Of a stretch of DNA of 64,000 nt, positions 53,985 through 63,869 are shown piece by piece; the first letter of the stretch is position 1, and each line of letters starts with the position of its first letter. Position numbers and translations under genes: made by a program. Source of the DNA: Streptomyces sp. NBC_01460 (GTDB lineage: Bacteria > Actinomycetota > Actinomycetes > Streptomycetales > Streptomycetaceae); the NCBI RefSeq assembly GCF_036227405.1, contig NZ_CP109473.1, positions 3,286,001-3,350,000 of the forward strand, read 5' to 3'. The notes beneath the pieces were generated by a model that had not been told where the DNA came from, ran no database searches, and saw nothing but the letters and a program-made list of their open reading frames with translations.

Positions 53985-56219
53985 GTGCCCCGGTTCAGTG
54001 TCATCGTGCCCGCGTACCGGGTCCAGGCGTATCTGCACGCGTGTCTCGACTCCGTGCTGAACCAGTCGTTCAAGGACCACGAGATCATCGTGGTCGACGA
54101 CTGCTCACCGGACGCCTGCGGCCCGATCGCCGACGAGTACGCCGTCCGCGACCCCCGGGTCGGCGTGGTCCACCTGCCGCACAACTCCGGCCTGGGGCCC
54201 GCCCGCAACGCCGGGGTGGCCCGGGCGACCGGAGAGTACCTGCTCTTCCTCGACGGCGACGACACCTTCGCCCCCGAGGCGCTCCAGACCATCGCCGACC
54301 GGCTCGACGCCACCGGCCGCCCCGACGTCCTGGTCTACGACTACGCCCGTACGTACTGGTCGGGCGAGAGCGTGCGCAACACCTTCTCCGAGCACCTCGC
54401 CGAGACCGGTCCCGCCTCCTTCCGGCTCGCGGACCGGCCCGAGCTGCTCAAGGTGCTCATGGTCGTCTGGAACAAGGCGTACCGGCGGGAGTTCATCGAG
54501 GCCGAGGGCTTCACCTTCCCTCCCGGCTACTACGAGGACACCCCCTGGACCTACCCGGTGCTGATGGCCGCCGGGTCGATCGCCGTCCTGGACACGGTCT
54601 GCGTCGGATACCGCCAGCGGCGCCGGGGCAACATCCTCTCGACCACCACCCACCGCCACTTCGACGTCTTCGACCAGTACGACCGCGTCTTCGCCTTCAT
54701 CGACTCCCGCCCCGGACTCTCCGTCTGGCGCCCGGTGATGTTCCGCCGGATGCTCGACCACTTCTCGACCCTCTACACCTCCCGAGGCCGGCTGCCCCGC
54801 GGCACCCGCGCCCAGTTCTTCCGCCGCGCCCGCGCCCACTGCCGCCGCTACCGCACCCCCGGCGCCCCCGTGCCCCGCCGCACCCGGCTGCGGCACGCGC
54901 TGTTCCACCTGGGCGCGCACCGCACCTACCGCGCGCTCTGGGCCGCCCAGCGGCTGCGCGGCCGCCTCGGGAGCGCGGCCTCGGCAGCACGCCGCGCGGC
55001 GCGCGGGGCCGCCCTCCAGCTGCACTACCGCGTCCAGCTCCGCCTGCCCGTCCGGCGTACGGACGCGGTCTTCGCCGCCTACTGGCACCGCGGCTACACC
55101 TGCAGCCCCGCCGCCCTGGAGGCCACGGCGAGAGCCCTCGTCCCCGGGCTCCGCACCTCCTGGATCTGCCGCCCCGAGGACGCGCACACCGTGCCGGACG
55201 CGACCCGCGTGCTGCACCCGGGGACGGCCGCGTACTGGACGGCGCTGGCCCGCTCCAAGTACCTGGTGAACAACGTCAACTTCGACCGCAGACTGGTGAA
55301 GAGGCGCGGCCAGGTGCTGCTGCAGACCCATCACGGGACGCCGCTGAAGACCATGGGGACCGACCTCGTGCACCGTCCGGCCGCAGCCGGCGCCATGGAC
55401 TTCGGACAGCTGCTGCGCAGCGTCGACAAGTGGGACTTCTCGCTCTCCGCCAACCAGCACTCCACCCTCGTGTGGGAGCGCACCTACCCCTCCGGCTACA
55501 CCACGCTGGAGTACGGCAGCCCGCGCAACGACGTCCTCCACCGCGCGGACCACGCCGAGACCGCCCGGCTGCGCGAGCTCCTCGGCGTCCCGGACGGCAG
55601 TACCGCCCTGCTGTACGCGCCGACCCACCGCGACTACCGGCGCGCCCAGCAGCACTCCCTCGACCTGGAGCAGCTGGTCCGCGTCCTGGGCCCACGCTTC
55701 GTCATCCTGGCCCGCTCCCACTACCTGGACGAGACGGCACGGGCCACCTCAGGGCACACCCGGCACCCGCGGATCATCGACGTCAGCGCCCACCCGTCCG
55801 TGGAGGAACTCTGTATCGCCTCCGACGGGCTGATCACGGACTACTCGTCGCTGATGTTCGACTACGTCAATCTGGACCGCCCCGTCGTCCTGCACCTCGA
55901 GGACGCACAGGCCTACGAGGCGTCCCGCGGCACCTACTTCGACCCGGCGGCGTTCCCTCCCGGGGCCGTGGCCCGGGACCAGGAGGAGCTGCACGAGATC
56001 TTCGCCACGGACCACTGGCGCGGCCCCCGCTCCGCACAGCGCCGGGCGGCCTTCCGGGCGCGGTTCTGCCCGTACGACGACGGGCACGCGGCGGAGCGGG
56101 TGGTGCGCCGGGTCTTCCTCGGCGACACCTCGGGCCTGCCCCTGCCCGCCCCGCTGACGGGCCGGGGGCCCACGGGGGTACCGCGGCAGGTGCCCGTGCG
56201 GGAGTACACGAACGGGTGA
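53985..56219 (+). CDS. GT2 glycosyltransferase / TagF-like CDP-glycerol glycerophosphotransferase fusion
   Basis: The 744-residue protein joins a GT2 domain (about 1-220: FSVIVPAYRVQAYLHACLDSVLNQ, VVDDCSPDACG, LFLDGDDTF with the DxD) to a TagF-type domain (about 350-715). The TagF part has HHGTPLK at 449-455 and TDYSSLMFDY at 618-627, the conserved His and Ser-rich motifs of CDP-glycerol:polyglycerol-phosphate transferases. It probably builds a wall teichoic acid-type polymer at the inner membrane face. It starts at GTG 53985 and is convergent with the leftward polymer genes that follow. Confidence 0.9.
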   Translation: MPRFSVIVPAYRVQAYLHACLDSVLNQSFKDHEIIVVDDCSPDACGPIADEYAVRDPRVGVVHLPHNSGLGPARNAGVARATGEYLLFLDGDDTFAPEALQTIADRLDATGRPDVLVYDYARTYWSGESVRNTFSEHLAETGPASFRLADRPELLKVLMVVWNKAYRREFIEAEGFTFPPGYYEDTPWTYPVLMAAGSIAVLDTVCVGYRQRRRGNILSTTTHRHFDVFDQYDRVFAFIDSRPGLSVWRPVMFRRMLDHFSTLYTSRGRLPRGTRAQFFRRARAHCRRYRTPGAPVPRRTRLRHALFHLGAHRTYRALWAAQRLRGRLGSAASAARRAARGAALQLHYRVQLRLPVRRTDAVFAAYWHRGYTCSPAALEATARALVPGLRTSWICRPEDAHTVPDATRVLHPGTAAYWTALARSKYLVNNVNFDRRLVKRRGQVLLQTHHGTPLKTMGTDLVHRPAAAGAMDFGQLLRSVDKWDFSLSANQHSTLVWERTYPSGYTTLEYGSPRNDVLHRADHAETARLRELLGVPDGSTALLYAPTHRDYRRAQQHSLDLEQLVRVLGPRFVILARSHYLDETARATSGHTRHPRIIDVSAHPSVEELCIASDGLITDYSSLMFDYVNLDRPVVLHLEDAQAYEASRGTYFDPAAFPPGAVARDQEELHEIFATDHWRGPRSAQRRAAFRARFCPYDDGHAAERVVRRVFLGDTSGLPLPAPLTGRGPTGVPRQVPVREYTNG

Positions 56220-56297
56220 GAGCGGGCCCTGGGGCCGTCGGTAGGCCCGAGGGCCACCGGTCGTCCCCGGGACCCGCCCGGCCGGCCCCGGGCCGCT

Positions 56298-57446
56298 TCA
56301 GCGCTCCAGGAACGCGAACAGCTCTTCCCAGCGGCCCATGATCTCCGCCTCGGAGAACCGCTGGACGTTGGTCCGCGCCCGGTCCCCCATCGCGTCCCGC
56401 ATCCGGGGGTTCCCGGTGAGCCGGAGCAGCCGGTCGGCGAGCGCGCCGATGTCGCCGGCGGGCGCCAGCAGCCCGTCCTCGCCGTCGCGCACGATCTCCC
56501 GGACGCCCGGCGCGCAGTCGAACGCCGCGCACGGCACCCCGCTGGCCATGGCCTCCAGCAGCGCCAGCGGGAAGCCCTCGCCGCGTGAGGACTGGACGAA
56601 GACGGAGGAGGCGGCGAGCGCGCCGGGGACGTCGTCGGTGCGTCCCCGCCAGCCGACCGAGGAGTCGAGCCCCAGACCGGTGCACCGTGCCTTCAGGTCC
56701 GCCTCGTCCTCGCCCGTGCCGTACACGTCCAGCCGCCAGTCCGGGCGCTCCGGGGCGACGCGTGCCCAGGCGTCCAGGAGCATGTCGATGCCCTTCTGGT
56801 CGGTGAGCCGGCCGATGCTCGCGACCGACTTCTCACTGCGTGGCGAGGGCACCTCCGGCAGGGCGGCCAGGGCGTTGGGCATGAAGCCGACGTTGTTCAT
56901 CCCGTCGCCCGCCCACTTGTCGGCGTCCTCCTCCGTGAGGACGAGCCAGCGGTCGAGCGGCGGGTAGTGGTTCCTGATCCAGCGGTAGCGGTGGCTCGCC
57001 CGCGAGTAGTCGTAGGACTCGTGGCTCATCCCGATGACCCGCAGGCCGCCGGTGTCCGCCTCGCCGACCCACTCCATCGCCCAGACCTGGCTGACGATCA
57101 CCACCCCGCCGGGCCGGGCGCCGCGGAAGATCTCCGAGAGCTGCTCCACGGCACGCCGCTTCCGCGCGGCGCGCGCGGCCTCCGCACGCCGGGCGGGGAG
57201 CCGGAAGCGGTCGCGGAGCCCCTTGGGCGTCCAGGGTGTCGGGGGGTGCTCCGGGTAGAGGGCGGTGACGGGGTAGCCGGGCGGGTCGGGCAGGGCCATC
57301 TTCCGCTCGGCCGCGTGGATGCCGATGGTGTGCACCCGGTGCCCCGCCTCCTGGAACAGCTGGGCGGTGCGGTGCATCCAGCCGGTGACACCGCCGAGTT
57401 CGTCGGTGCTGTTGGAGACGATGAAGACGTCACGGCTGGGGCTCAT
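56298..57446 (-). CDS. Family 4 glycosyltransferase
   Basis: From ATG 57446 the protein has 382 residues. The N-terminal Rossmann half shows VFIVSNSTDELGGVTGWMHRTAQLF. The C-terminal half has SVASIGRLTDQKGIDMLLDAWARV near 205 and the E-x7-E region SSRGEGFPLALLEAMASGVPCAAF near 300, typical of GT4 retaining enzymes. The ATG overlaps the stop of the 948-residue TagF-like gene, so it is part of the leftward polymer operon, probably adding a sugar to the glycopolymer or its linkage. It is the last gene of the operon. Confidence 0.9.
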   Translation of the reverse strand: MSPSRDVFIVSNSTDELGGVTGWMHRTAQLFQEAGHRVHTIGIHAAERKMALPDPPGYPVTALYPEHPPTPWTPKGLRDRFRLPARRAEAARAARKRRAVEQLSEIFRGARPGGVVIVSQVWAMEWVGEADTGGLRVIGMSHESYDYSRASHRYRWIRNHYPPLDRWLVLTEEDADKWAGDGMNNVGFMPNALAALPEVPSPRSEKSVASIGRLTDQKGIDMLLDAWARVAPERPDWRLDVYGTGEDEADLKARCTGLGLDSSVGWRGRTDDVPGALAASSVFVQSSRGEGFPLALLEAMASGVPCAAFDCAPGVREIVRDGEDGLLAPAGDIGALADRLLRLTGNPRMRDAMGDRARTNVQRFSEAEIMGRWEELFAFLER

Positions 57447-60289
57447 CGGCCGGCCTCCCCGGTGGGCGTGGTGCGGGACGGGACGAGGTGCCGGGCGAAC
57501 ACGGTGTCGACGACCGAGCGTGCCGCGTCCCCGCGGTCGTACGCGCCGAACTCCGCCGCGAAGGCGGCGCGTCGCTCCTGGAAGCCGGTGTCCGTGGTCT
57601 TCAGCCGGGCCAGCACGGCGAACAGCTCCTCCTCGGTCGCCACCACCGGTCCCGGTGCCTTCTCCCGCAGGTCGAAGTAGCTGCCGCGCTCGGCGGCGTA
57701 CGTGTCGAGGTCGGGGGTGAACAGGACGATCGGGCGGTCCAGCAGGGCGTAGTCGAACATGATCGACGAGTAGTCCGTGATCAGGACGTCGCTGAGCGCG
57801 AGCAGTTCGCTGACGTCGTGGTGGCGCGAGACGTCCACGACGGTCCCCGGCGGGCAGGCGGGCAGGCTCGCCGCCTCCAGGTAGTGGGCGCGCACCAGCA
57901 GCGTGTACGTGTCGCCGAAGCGTTCCGCGAAGGCCGCCGCGTCCAGCAGGAGCCGCTGCCGCCTGCGCTTGCCCGGCCCGCCCCGGAACGTCGGCGCGTA
58001 CAGGACGACCTTGCGGTGGTCGGGCAGTCCGAGCTCGGCCGCGAGCGCCGGGCGGGGCAGCCGGCCCTCGGCCTCGTCCCGGGAACGCGCCGCGAGCAGG
58101 ACGTCGTTGCGGGGGTAGCCGGTGCGCAGCAGCGTGCTCCCGGGCAGCCGGTAGGCGCGCGCCAGCGTGCGCTCGTCGTGCTCGGAGCGCACGAGGAAGT
58201 GGTCGAAGCGGCCCACGGCCTCCTGGAGCCGTTCGCGCTGCGGGGTGTTCTGCAGGCGCACCCGGGTCTCGTCGAACCCCATGCGCTTGTACGCCGAGCC
58301 GTGCCAGGTCTGGAGGTAGGTGGTGCCGGAGGGCTTGTCGAGGGGAAGCGGGAACCCTTGGTTGTCGACCCAGTACTCGGCCCGGGCCAGGGCCCACAGG
58401 TAGCGCCAGGACCAGCGGCGCACCAGCTTCGCGTCCGCCGGGAAACCCGCCGGGGTGTCGGCGTACGACCAGACGCAGCGCAGCGGGAGTCCGCGGGCGC
58501 GCACCTCCTCGTGGACGGCCCGGGGGCTGTCGCCGTAGCAGGTGCCCATGTGGCTCTCGAAGACCACGGAACCCTTGCGCACGGGCAGCCGGAGGAGCCA
58601 GGAGCGGTAGAAGGAGGCCTTGAAGCCCCTGGAACGGAGCCGGTCACGGCGCCTGCCGAGGGCCCGCGCCAGGAGCCTGGCCCGCCGGGCCGGGCGGAAG
58701 TGCGTGGCGTAGTGGACCAGCCGGCGGGCCGTGCGGGCGGGCCGCCGGCGGGCCTCCAGCCGGAGCGCGAGATGGTTCCGGAGCGTGACGTAGGGCTGCC
58801 AGGTGTCCCCCGTCACCCTGCCCAGCCGGGGAAGGGCGGGCGACCGGTCCGCCGGGCCGACGAGGTCGTGGGCGGCGAAGAGGTCGCTCACCGAGCGGGT
58901 CCCGCCGTCGTCCACCACCATCCGCACGTCCCACACCGTGTCTCGGGGGCCGAGGGGCCGCAGGAGGCGGGTGAGGTCGGCGCGGGTGGACCAGCTGATC
59001 CCGGTGGCGTCGGGCCGCAGCGAGCCGACCGGGGCGCGGAAGGCGCGGGAGCCGTCCCGTACGCGGAATTCCAGGTGGGCCGTGAGCGTGCCGTCCGGGT
59101 CGGGTCCGGTGTGCGAGGGCAGCACGAGCCGGCCCGCCAGCAGGACCCGTCGGCCGTCCGCCTCGTAGCGGGTGAGCCTGTTCATCAGCTTCAGCTCGCC
59201 GAACGGGCGGTACTGGTGGCCGAGTCCGGTGACGTCCAGCACGGGGTCGGGTCCGCCCGGCCAGTACACCCGGCCGTCGTCCGCCACGGAGAGGGGCGCG
59301 GCCACGACGCCCCTCCTGCGCAGCGCGTACGCCGCGGTGAGCACGCCGTCGGCCTGACCGCGCTCCAGCAGCCGGACGCCGACGCGTTCGACGGGCGGGA
59401 GGGTGAGCAGGGCCGGCTCCGGGACACTGCCGGGCAGCACCCGGGCCGCCGTCGCCGCGAGGCGTTCGCGTCCCTCGGCGGGCAGCTCCGGGAAGGTGCG
59501 CACCAGCGGCACGAGGTGGTCCCGCAGGAAGGCGCGGTCCCGCTCCTCGCGCAGTTCCGTCAGCCCCTGGGCCACCAGCACGTGGCACACCCGCCGGTGC
59601 GCCTCCACCAGCCCGGCGAGGTCCCGTCCGGCGTCGGGCAGGGCCCTCCCCGAGACGATCCGGCGGCGTACGAGCGCGATCCGGCCGACGACGGCCGCCG
59701 CCAGGGGGCCGAACAGGACCGCGCTGTGGCCGAGGTCCTCGTCGTAGCGCAGCGCGTGCCGCTCCAACGCCGCGCGCCGCAGGCAGAATCCCGTCACCAG
59801 GGCGTCGTGCACCGCGAGTTCGGGAGCCTCGGTGAACCGGCCGACGGTGCGGGAGCGGGTGAACAGGGACTGCTGCCAGGAGGGTTCCCGCTCCTTCGTC
59901 CCCTCCCCGGTGAAACGGCTCCAGCGCCCGGCGACCAGGTCGGCGCGGGTGCGCGCCCCGGCCTCCCAGAGGTTGCGGCAGGCGTGGTGCTGGAGGCGTT
60001 CGCCGACGTCGAGGACGAGGACGTACGTGCCCCGCGCCGCGTCCAGGCCGGCATTGCGCAGGGAGGCGACGGACTCCGTGCCGGGGTCGAGCACCCGGAC
60101 CCGGTCCGGGGAGCGCCGGATGAGCGCCTCGGCCGCCGTCCGCACGGCCGCGGGAGCGCCGGCGGGCAGGACGACGAGGGCCTCCACGGCGCGCAGGCTC
60201 TGGTCCAGCACGGACTCCACGGACGCCGTCAGCGCCTCCTGGCCGCCCTCCGCGGCGGTGATCACGCAGCTGAAGTCGGGCGAGCTCAT
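57443..60289 (-). CDS. TagF-like glycerophosphotransferase with degenerate GT2 domain
   Basis: This 948-residue protein has an N-terminal GT2-like fold (about 1-200: FSCVITAAEGGQEALTASVESVLDQSL). The usual metal-binding DxD is replaced by VLVLDVGERL and the VVDDGS strand by VVLPAG, so it is probably inactive. A middle beta-rich region (about 290-500) precedes the TagF-type domain (about 565-930) with TWHGSAYKRMG at 661-671 and TDYSSIMFDYA at 838-848. It likely transfers polyol-phosphate units from a CDP carrier. It overlaps its neighbours on both sides (ATGA) in a three-gene leftward operon. Confidence 0.88.
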   Translation of the reverse strand: MSSPDFSCVITAAEGGQEALTASVESVLDQSLRAVEALVVLPAGAPAAVRTAAEALIRRSPDRVRVLDPGTESVASLRNAGLDAARGTYVLVLDVGERLQHHACRNLWEAGARTRADLVAGRWSRFTGEGTKEREPSWQQSLFTRSRTVGRFTEAPELAVHDALVTGFCLRRAALERHALRYDEDLGHSAVLFGPLAAAVVGRIALVRRRIVSGRALPDAGRDLAGLVEAHRRVCHVLVAQGLTELREERDRAFLRDHLVPLVRTFPELPAEGRERLAATAARVLPGSVPEPALLTLPPVERVGVRLLERGQADGVLTAAYALRRRGVVAAPLSVADDGRVYWPGGPDPVLDVTGLGHQYRPFGELKLMNRLTRYEADGRRVLLAGRLVLPSHTGPDPDGTLTAHLEFRVRDGSRAFRAPVGSLRPDATGISWSTRADLTRLLRPLGPRDTVWDVRMVVDDGGTRSVSDLFAAHDLVGPADRSPALPRLGRVTGDTWQPYVTLRNHLALRLEARRRPARTARRLVHYATHFRPARRARLLARALGRRRDRLRSRGFKASFYRSWLLRLPVRKGSVVFESHMGTCYGDSPRAVHEEVRARGLPLRCVWSYADTPAGFPADAKLVRRWSWRYLWALARAEYWVDNQGFPLPLDKPSGTTYLQTWHGSAYKRMGFDETRVRLQNTPQRERLQEAVGRFDHFLVRSEHDERTLARAYRLPGSTLLRTGYPRNDVLLAARSRDEAEGRLPRPALAAELGLPDHRKVVLYAPTFRGGPGKRRRQRLLLDAAAFAERFGDTYTLLVRAHYLEAASLPACPPGTVVDVSRHHDVSELLALSDVLITDYSSIMFDYALLDRPIVLFTPDLDTYAAERGSYFDLREKAPGPVVATEEELFAVLARLKTTDTGFQERRAAFAAEFGAYDRGDAARSVVDTVFARHLVPSRTTPTGEAGR

Positions 60290-63200
60290 GCCTGCGCCCC
60301 CTTCATCATCCGGTCCACGACCCGGGCCGCGGCCGTACCGTCGTCGAGATCGCAGAACGACTCACGGAAGCGGGCGTAGGTCTCACGGTGACCCGCCGTC
60401 GCGGCGTCCGGGTCGCGCAGCGCCTCGACGACCTCCGCGGAGTCCGTGATCAGCGGGCCGGGCGCCCGGTTCTCGAAGTCGAAGCAGAAGCCGCGCAGGG
60501 TGTCGCGGTAGTGCTCCAGGTCGTAGGTGTGGAAGAGCATCGGGCGGCCTGTCTGCGCGAAGTCGAACATCAGCGACGAGTAGTCCGTGACCAGCACATC
60601 GCTGATCAGCATCAGCTCGGTGACGTCGGGATGGCGCGAGACGTCGCGGACGAAGTCGCTCCCGGGGACGCTCCCGCCCACCAGGTAGTGGCGGCGCACC
60701 AGCAGGACGTGGTCCTCACCGAGCGCCGCCCGCGCCTGCTCCAGGTCCAGGTGGAGGTCGAGCCCGTACCGGCCGCCGTGCCTGGGCCTGTCCTCGCGCC
60801 AGGTGGGGGCGTACAGGACGACCCGCTTGCCCTCGGGCACACCGAGCGACTGCCGGACGGTGTCGGCGACCTTGGCCCGGTCGGCGGCGTACAGCAGGTC
60901 GTTGCGGGGGTAGCCGCACTCCAGCACCTCGCCCGTGTACCCGAACGCCCGGCGCAGGACCGGCGTGGAGAAGCTGTTCGGGGAGACGAGCACGCTCCAC
61001 TGGGCGGCACGCCGCGGCATGGACTCCATGTACGCGGTGTCCGCGAAGGCCGTGCCCGCCAGGTCACGGCCGATGCGCTTGAGCGGGGTGCCGTGCCAGG
61101 TCTGGACGACGAACTGTCCGTCGGCCCGCTCGAACCACTCGGGGAGCTGCGTGTTGGTGACGATCCACCGGCTGCGGGCCAGTGCCTCGTGCCACTCGGC
61201 GCTGTGCAGGGCCACGGCGCGTGCCCCGGGAGGCACGGCGGCCTGCTGGTCCCGCACCACCCAGAGGTGCTCCGCGCCGGTGCCGCGCCGGACCAGCTCC
61301 TCGTGGACGGCCCGGGGTGAGTCCGAGTACTGGCGCCCGTCGAAGCTGGAGTACAGCACGGCGTCCCGCAGTTCGCCGCCGCGCGCGTCCGCGTACCGCT
61401 CGCGCAGCCGGCGCTGCCCGTACGCCCCCCGCTCCGCCGGCGGCAGGGCGCTGCCCGAGTTCAGGGAGAGCCGGTCGTGGAAGCGGCGCTCCAGGGTGAA
61501 GCGTCGCCCGCCCCACTCGCGGTCGAGGGGGAGCCCCGCGTGCAGCTGGGGCACCACCCGCAGCGGCAGGTACCGCTCCGGATCCGTCTCGCCCGGCTCC
61601 CGGAGGAAGGGGTACCACCGGCCCTCGGCGAGCGGCAGCGCGCCTGCGGCCCCCTCGACGGCCCCGGGGGACAGCGTCGCGCGGAAGCCGGTGTCCGTGC
61701 GCTCCACCGCGAAGGTGTTCTCCTCCTGGTGGCCGCTGTGGCGCAGGACGAGCTCGACGGGGCGCTCCCGCAGGGCGGGGAAGGCCCCCTCCAGGGCCAG
61801 CCCGGCGTCGTCCGTCCATGCCGCGCGCGTGACGACGGGCCGCACCTCCCTGTCGGTGAGCACCAGGTCTCCGGAGGGGTTGGCGGCGGCCCAGACCTCC
61901 CGGCCGCCGGGCAGCGCGTACCGCACGGCGTCGGTCTCCGGACGGGCGGCGACCGTCAGCCGGCGCTTCCCGCCCGCCAGCTCGACGCCCCAGTCGCCGT
62001 CGGACCCGGCGAACGTCTCCAGCGGCACCTCGGCGAGGACCGTGCGGCCGTCCGTGCCCTCCCGCGCCACCAGGGGGAACTCGCGGGTCTCCTTGGTGCG
62101 CCACTCCCGCATCCGCAGGACCGGGGGGACCTCCTCCCCGCCGAGCACGCGCACCGCGATCCGGATCCCGTCGCCGGTCTCCGTGGGGCCGTGTCCGGCG
62201 AGCACGGCGTCGACCTGTTCGGTGCGCAGCTCCAGCTTGTTGCCGGAGAGGAGCGGGACGACGCGGGTGCGCTCGTCCACGTAGCGCACGGCGGGGGGCG
62301 CCGGATTGGCGAGGAGCCGCATCGGACCCCGGCGGGGCCGTCCGGCGCCGGCCACGACGGATTCCAGCTTCCAGACGGTCCGGGTGCCTCGCGCGGTGGC
62401 CCGGGTGACGAGCCTGCGGGGGTCGACGACGGTCTCGAACCCGGACCGCTCGTAGCGGTGCAGCGAGCGCCCCGATCCGGCCGCCGCCTCGTCCGTCACC
62501 GTCCTGCGCAGCCGGAGCGGGACCAGCCGGCGGCCCGAGCGCAGCCACCCCGCCCCGGCCGTTCCGCCCGGGGCGTTGCGGACGTACGCGTACCCCTTGA
62601 GGTGCAGCAGCCCGTCCCGCCACACGGCCTCGGTCAGATGCGCGTGGACGGGGAGGTCCTCGGCGGACAGAGCGGTGACCGCGCGCGGGAGCGGGCCCTC
62701 GACACCCGGGTACTGGGCCCGCGGCCGCAGCCGCCCCCGGACGTGGAAGGTGTCACGGTCGGTGGACTCGTGGGCCAGGAGGGCGAGGAGCTCCGCGATC
62801 CTGCGCTCCCGGATGAGCTGCCACTTGACCCGCAGGTGCAGGGGAAGGGCGCCGAGGACGGCGGGGTCGACCGTGTCGGCGAAGACGTTGGCGTGGGTCA
62901 GGAAGGCCTCGTGGAAGCTCTCGTCGCCGTCCGGGAGGGCCTCGATGAAGAGCCACAGGTCGCCGGAGAGCGCGTGCTCGTCGTAGCGCCGCTTCGCCTC
63001 CGTCATGCCCCGGTCCGCGAGGAACCGGCTGACGGTGGAGACCGCCGTGACCCGGTCCCGGATGCCCCGGGCCACCGCGCGCCGGGTGGTGATGGAGCCG
63101 TCGCGGTCCCGCCAGTGGTAGACCGGCTCCTCCACGACGTCGACGCTCCGGGCCAGGAAGTGGGCCGGCAGGACCACGGCGATGTCCTCGTACAGGACCC

Positions 63201-63753
63201 CGCTCGGGAAGGCGAAGGCGTGCCGGTCCCAGAAGGCCCTGCGGAAGACCTTGTTGCACGCGATGCGGTCGCCGAGCAGGATCCAGTCCCGGGTGACGTG
63301 GGTGGCGCGGCGGGGCGTCTCCATCGGCCTGCGGAACATCGGGGACTGTTCGAGCGCCCCGTTCGCCCGGAGCCTGAGGACGTTGCCGGTCGCGAAGTCC
63401 GACCCGGACGCGTCGAGTTCGGCCAGCATCCTGGCGAAGGCCCCCGGCGGGACGACGTCGTCGCTGTCGACGAACGTGAGGAACTCGGCGTCCGGATGGG
63501 CCTGTCCGGCCCCCGCGTTGCGCGCCGCCCCGAGCCCCGCGTTCTCCTGCTGGACCAGCCGGAAGCGCGGGTCCCGCCGGGTGAACTCCCGTGCCACGTC
63601 GGCACCGCCGTCCGTCGAGCCGTCGTCGATCATGACGACCTCCAGGTCGGCCATGGTCTGCCCGGCGAGCGAGTCCAGGCAGGCTCCGAGGTACTCCTCG
63701 ACGTTGTAGAGAGGGACGACGACGGTGAGACGGGGTGCCATGGCGCTGCGCAC
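60286..63753 (-). CDS. GT2 glycosyltransferase / TagF-like polymerase, large
   Basis: The 1155-residue protein (GTG 63753 with GGAAGG close by; ATG four codons later is an alternative) has a GT2 domain (about 8-230: LTVVVPLYNVEEYLGACLDSLAGQ, MIDDGSTDGGADVAREF, LTFVDSDDVV). A middle region with several beta-rich segments follows (about 380-770). The TagF domain at about 770-1140 has TWHGTPLKRIG at 885-895 and TDYSSLMFDFA at 1056-1066. It is the first gene of the leftward wall-polymer operon. All DxD and His/Ser motifs are present, unlike the next gene. Confidence 0.9.
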   Translation of the reverse strand: MRSAMAPRLTVVVPLYNVEEYLGACLDSLAGQTMADLEVVMIDDGSTDGGADVAREFTRRDPRFRLVQQENAGLGAARNAGAGQAHPDAEFLTFVDSDDVVPPGAFARMLAELDASGSDFATGNVLRLRANGALEQSPMFRRPMETPRRATHVTRDWILLGDRIACNKVFRRAFWDRHAFAFPSGVLYEDIAVVLPAHFLARSVDVVEEPVYHWRDRDGSITTRRAVARGIRDRVTAVSTVSRFLADRGMTEAKRRYDEHALSGDLWLFIEALPDGDESFHEAFLTHANVFADTVDPAVLGALPLHLRVKWQLIRERRIAELLALLAHESTDRDTFHVRGRLRPRAQYPGVEGPLPRAVTALSAEDLPVHAHLTEAVWRDGLLHLKGYAYVRNAPGGTAGAGWLRSGRRLVPLRLRRTVTDEAAAGSGRSLHRYERSGFETVVDPRRLVTRATARGTRTVWKLESVVAGAGRPRRGPMRLLANPAPPAVRYVDERTRVVPLLSGNKLELRTEQVDAVLAGHGPTETGDGIRIAVRVLGGEEVPPVLRMREWRTKETREFPLVAREGTDGRTVLAEVPLETFAGSDGDWGVELAGGKRRLTVAARPETDAVRYALPGGREVWAAANPSGDLVLTDREVRPVVTRAAWTDDAGLALEGAFPALRERPVELVLRHSGHQEENTFAVERTDTGFRATLSPGAVEGAAGALPLAEGRWYPFLREPGETDPERYLPLRVVPQLHAGLPLDREWGGRRFTLERRFHDRLSLNSGSALPPAERGAYGQRRLRERYADARGGELRDAVLYSSFDGRQYSDSPRAVHEELVRRGTGAEHLWVVRDQQAAVPPGARAVALHSAEWHEALARSRWIVTNTQLPEWFERADGQFVVQTWHGTPLKRIGRDLAGTAFADTAYMESMPRRAAQWSVLVSPNSFSTPVLRRAFGYTGEVLECGYPRNDLLYAADRAKVADTVRQSLGVPEGKRVVLYAPTWREDRPRHGGRYGLDLHLDLEQARAALGEDHVLLVRRHYLVGGSVPGSDFVRDVSRHPDVTELMLISDVLVTDYSSLMFDFAQTGRPMLFHTYDLEHYRDTLRGFCFDFENRAPGPLITDSAEVVEALRDPDAATAGHRETYARFRESFCDLDDGTAAARVVDRMMKGAQA

Positions 63754-63792
63754 GATCCTTCCGGACGGACGAACGGACTTCCTCTGTAGGCA

Positions 63793-63825
63793 ACGAGCCC
63801 CGTGCCGGGGAGGCACGGGGCTCGT
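63793..63825 (-). terminator. Terminator between TylF-like gene and wall-polymer operon
   Basis: ACGAGCCCCGTGCC-5 nt-GGCACGGGGCTCGT is a perfect 14-bp stem 45 nt past the stop of the right-edge gene, separating it from the polymer operon. Confidence 0.8.
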
Positions 63826-63869
63826 CAAGGGGGCACTGGCCGCCCGGGGTCCGGACGGGACCCGCGCGC

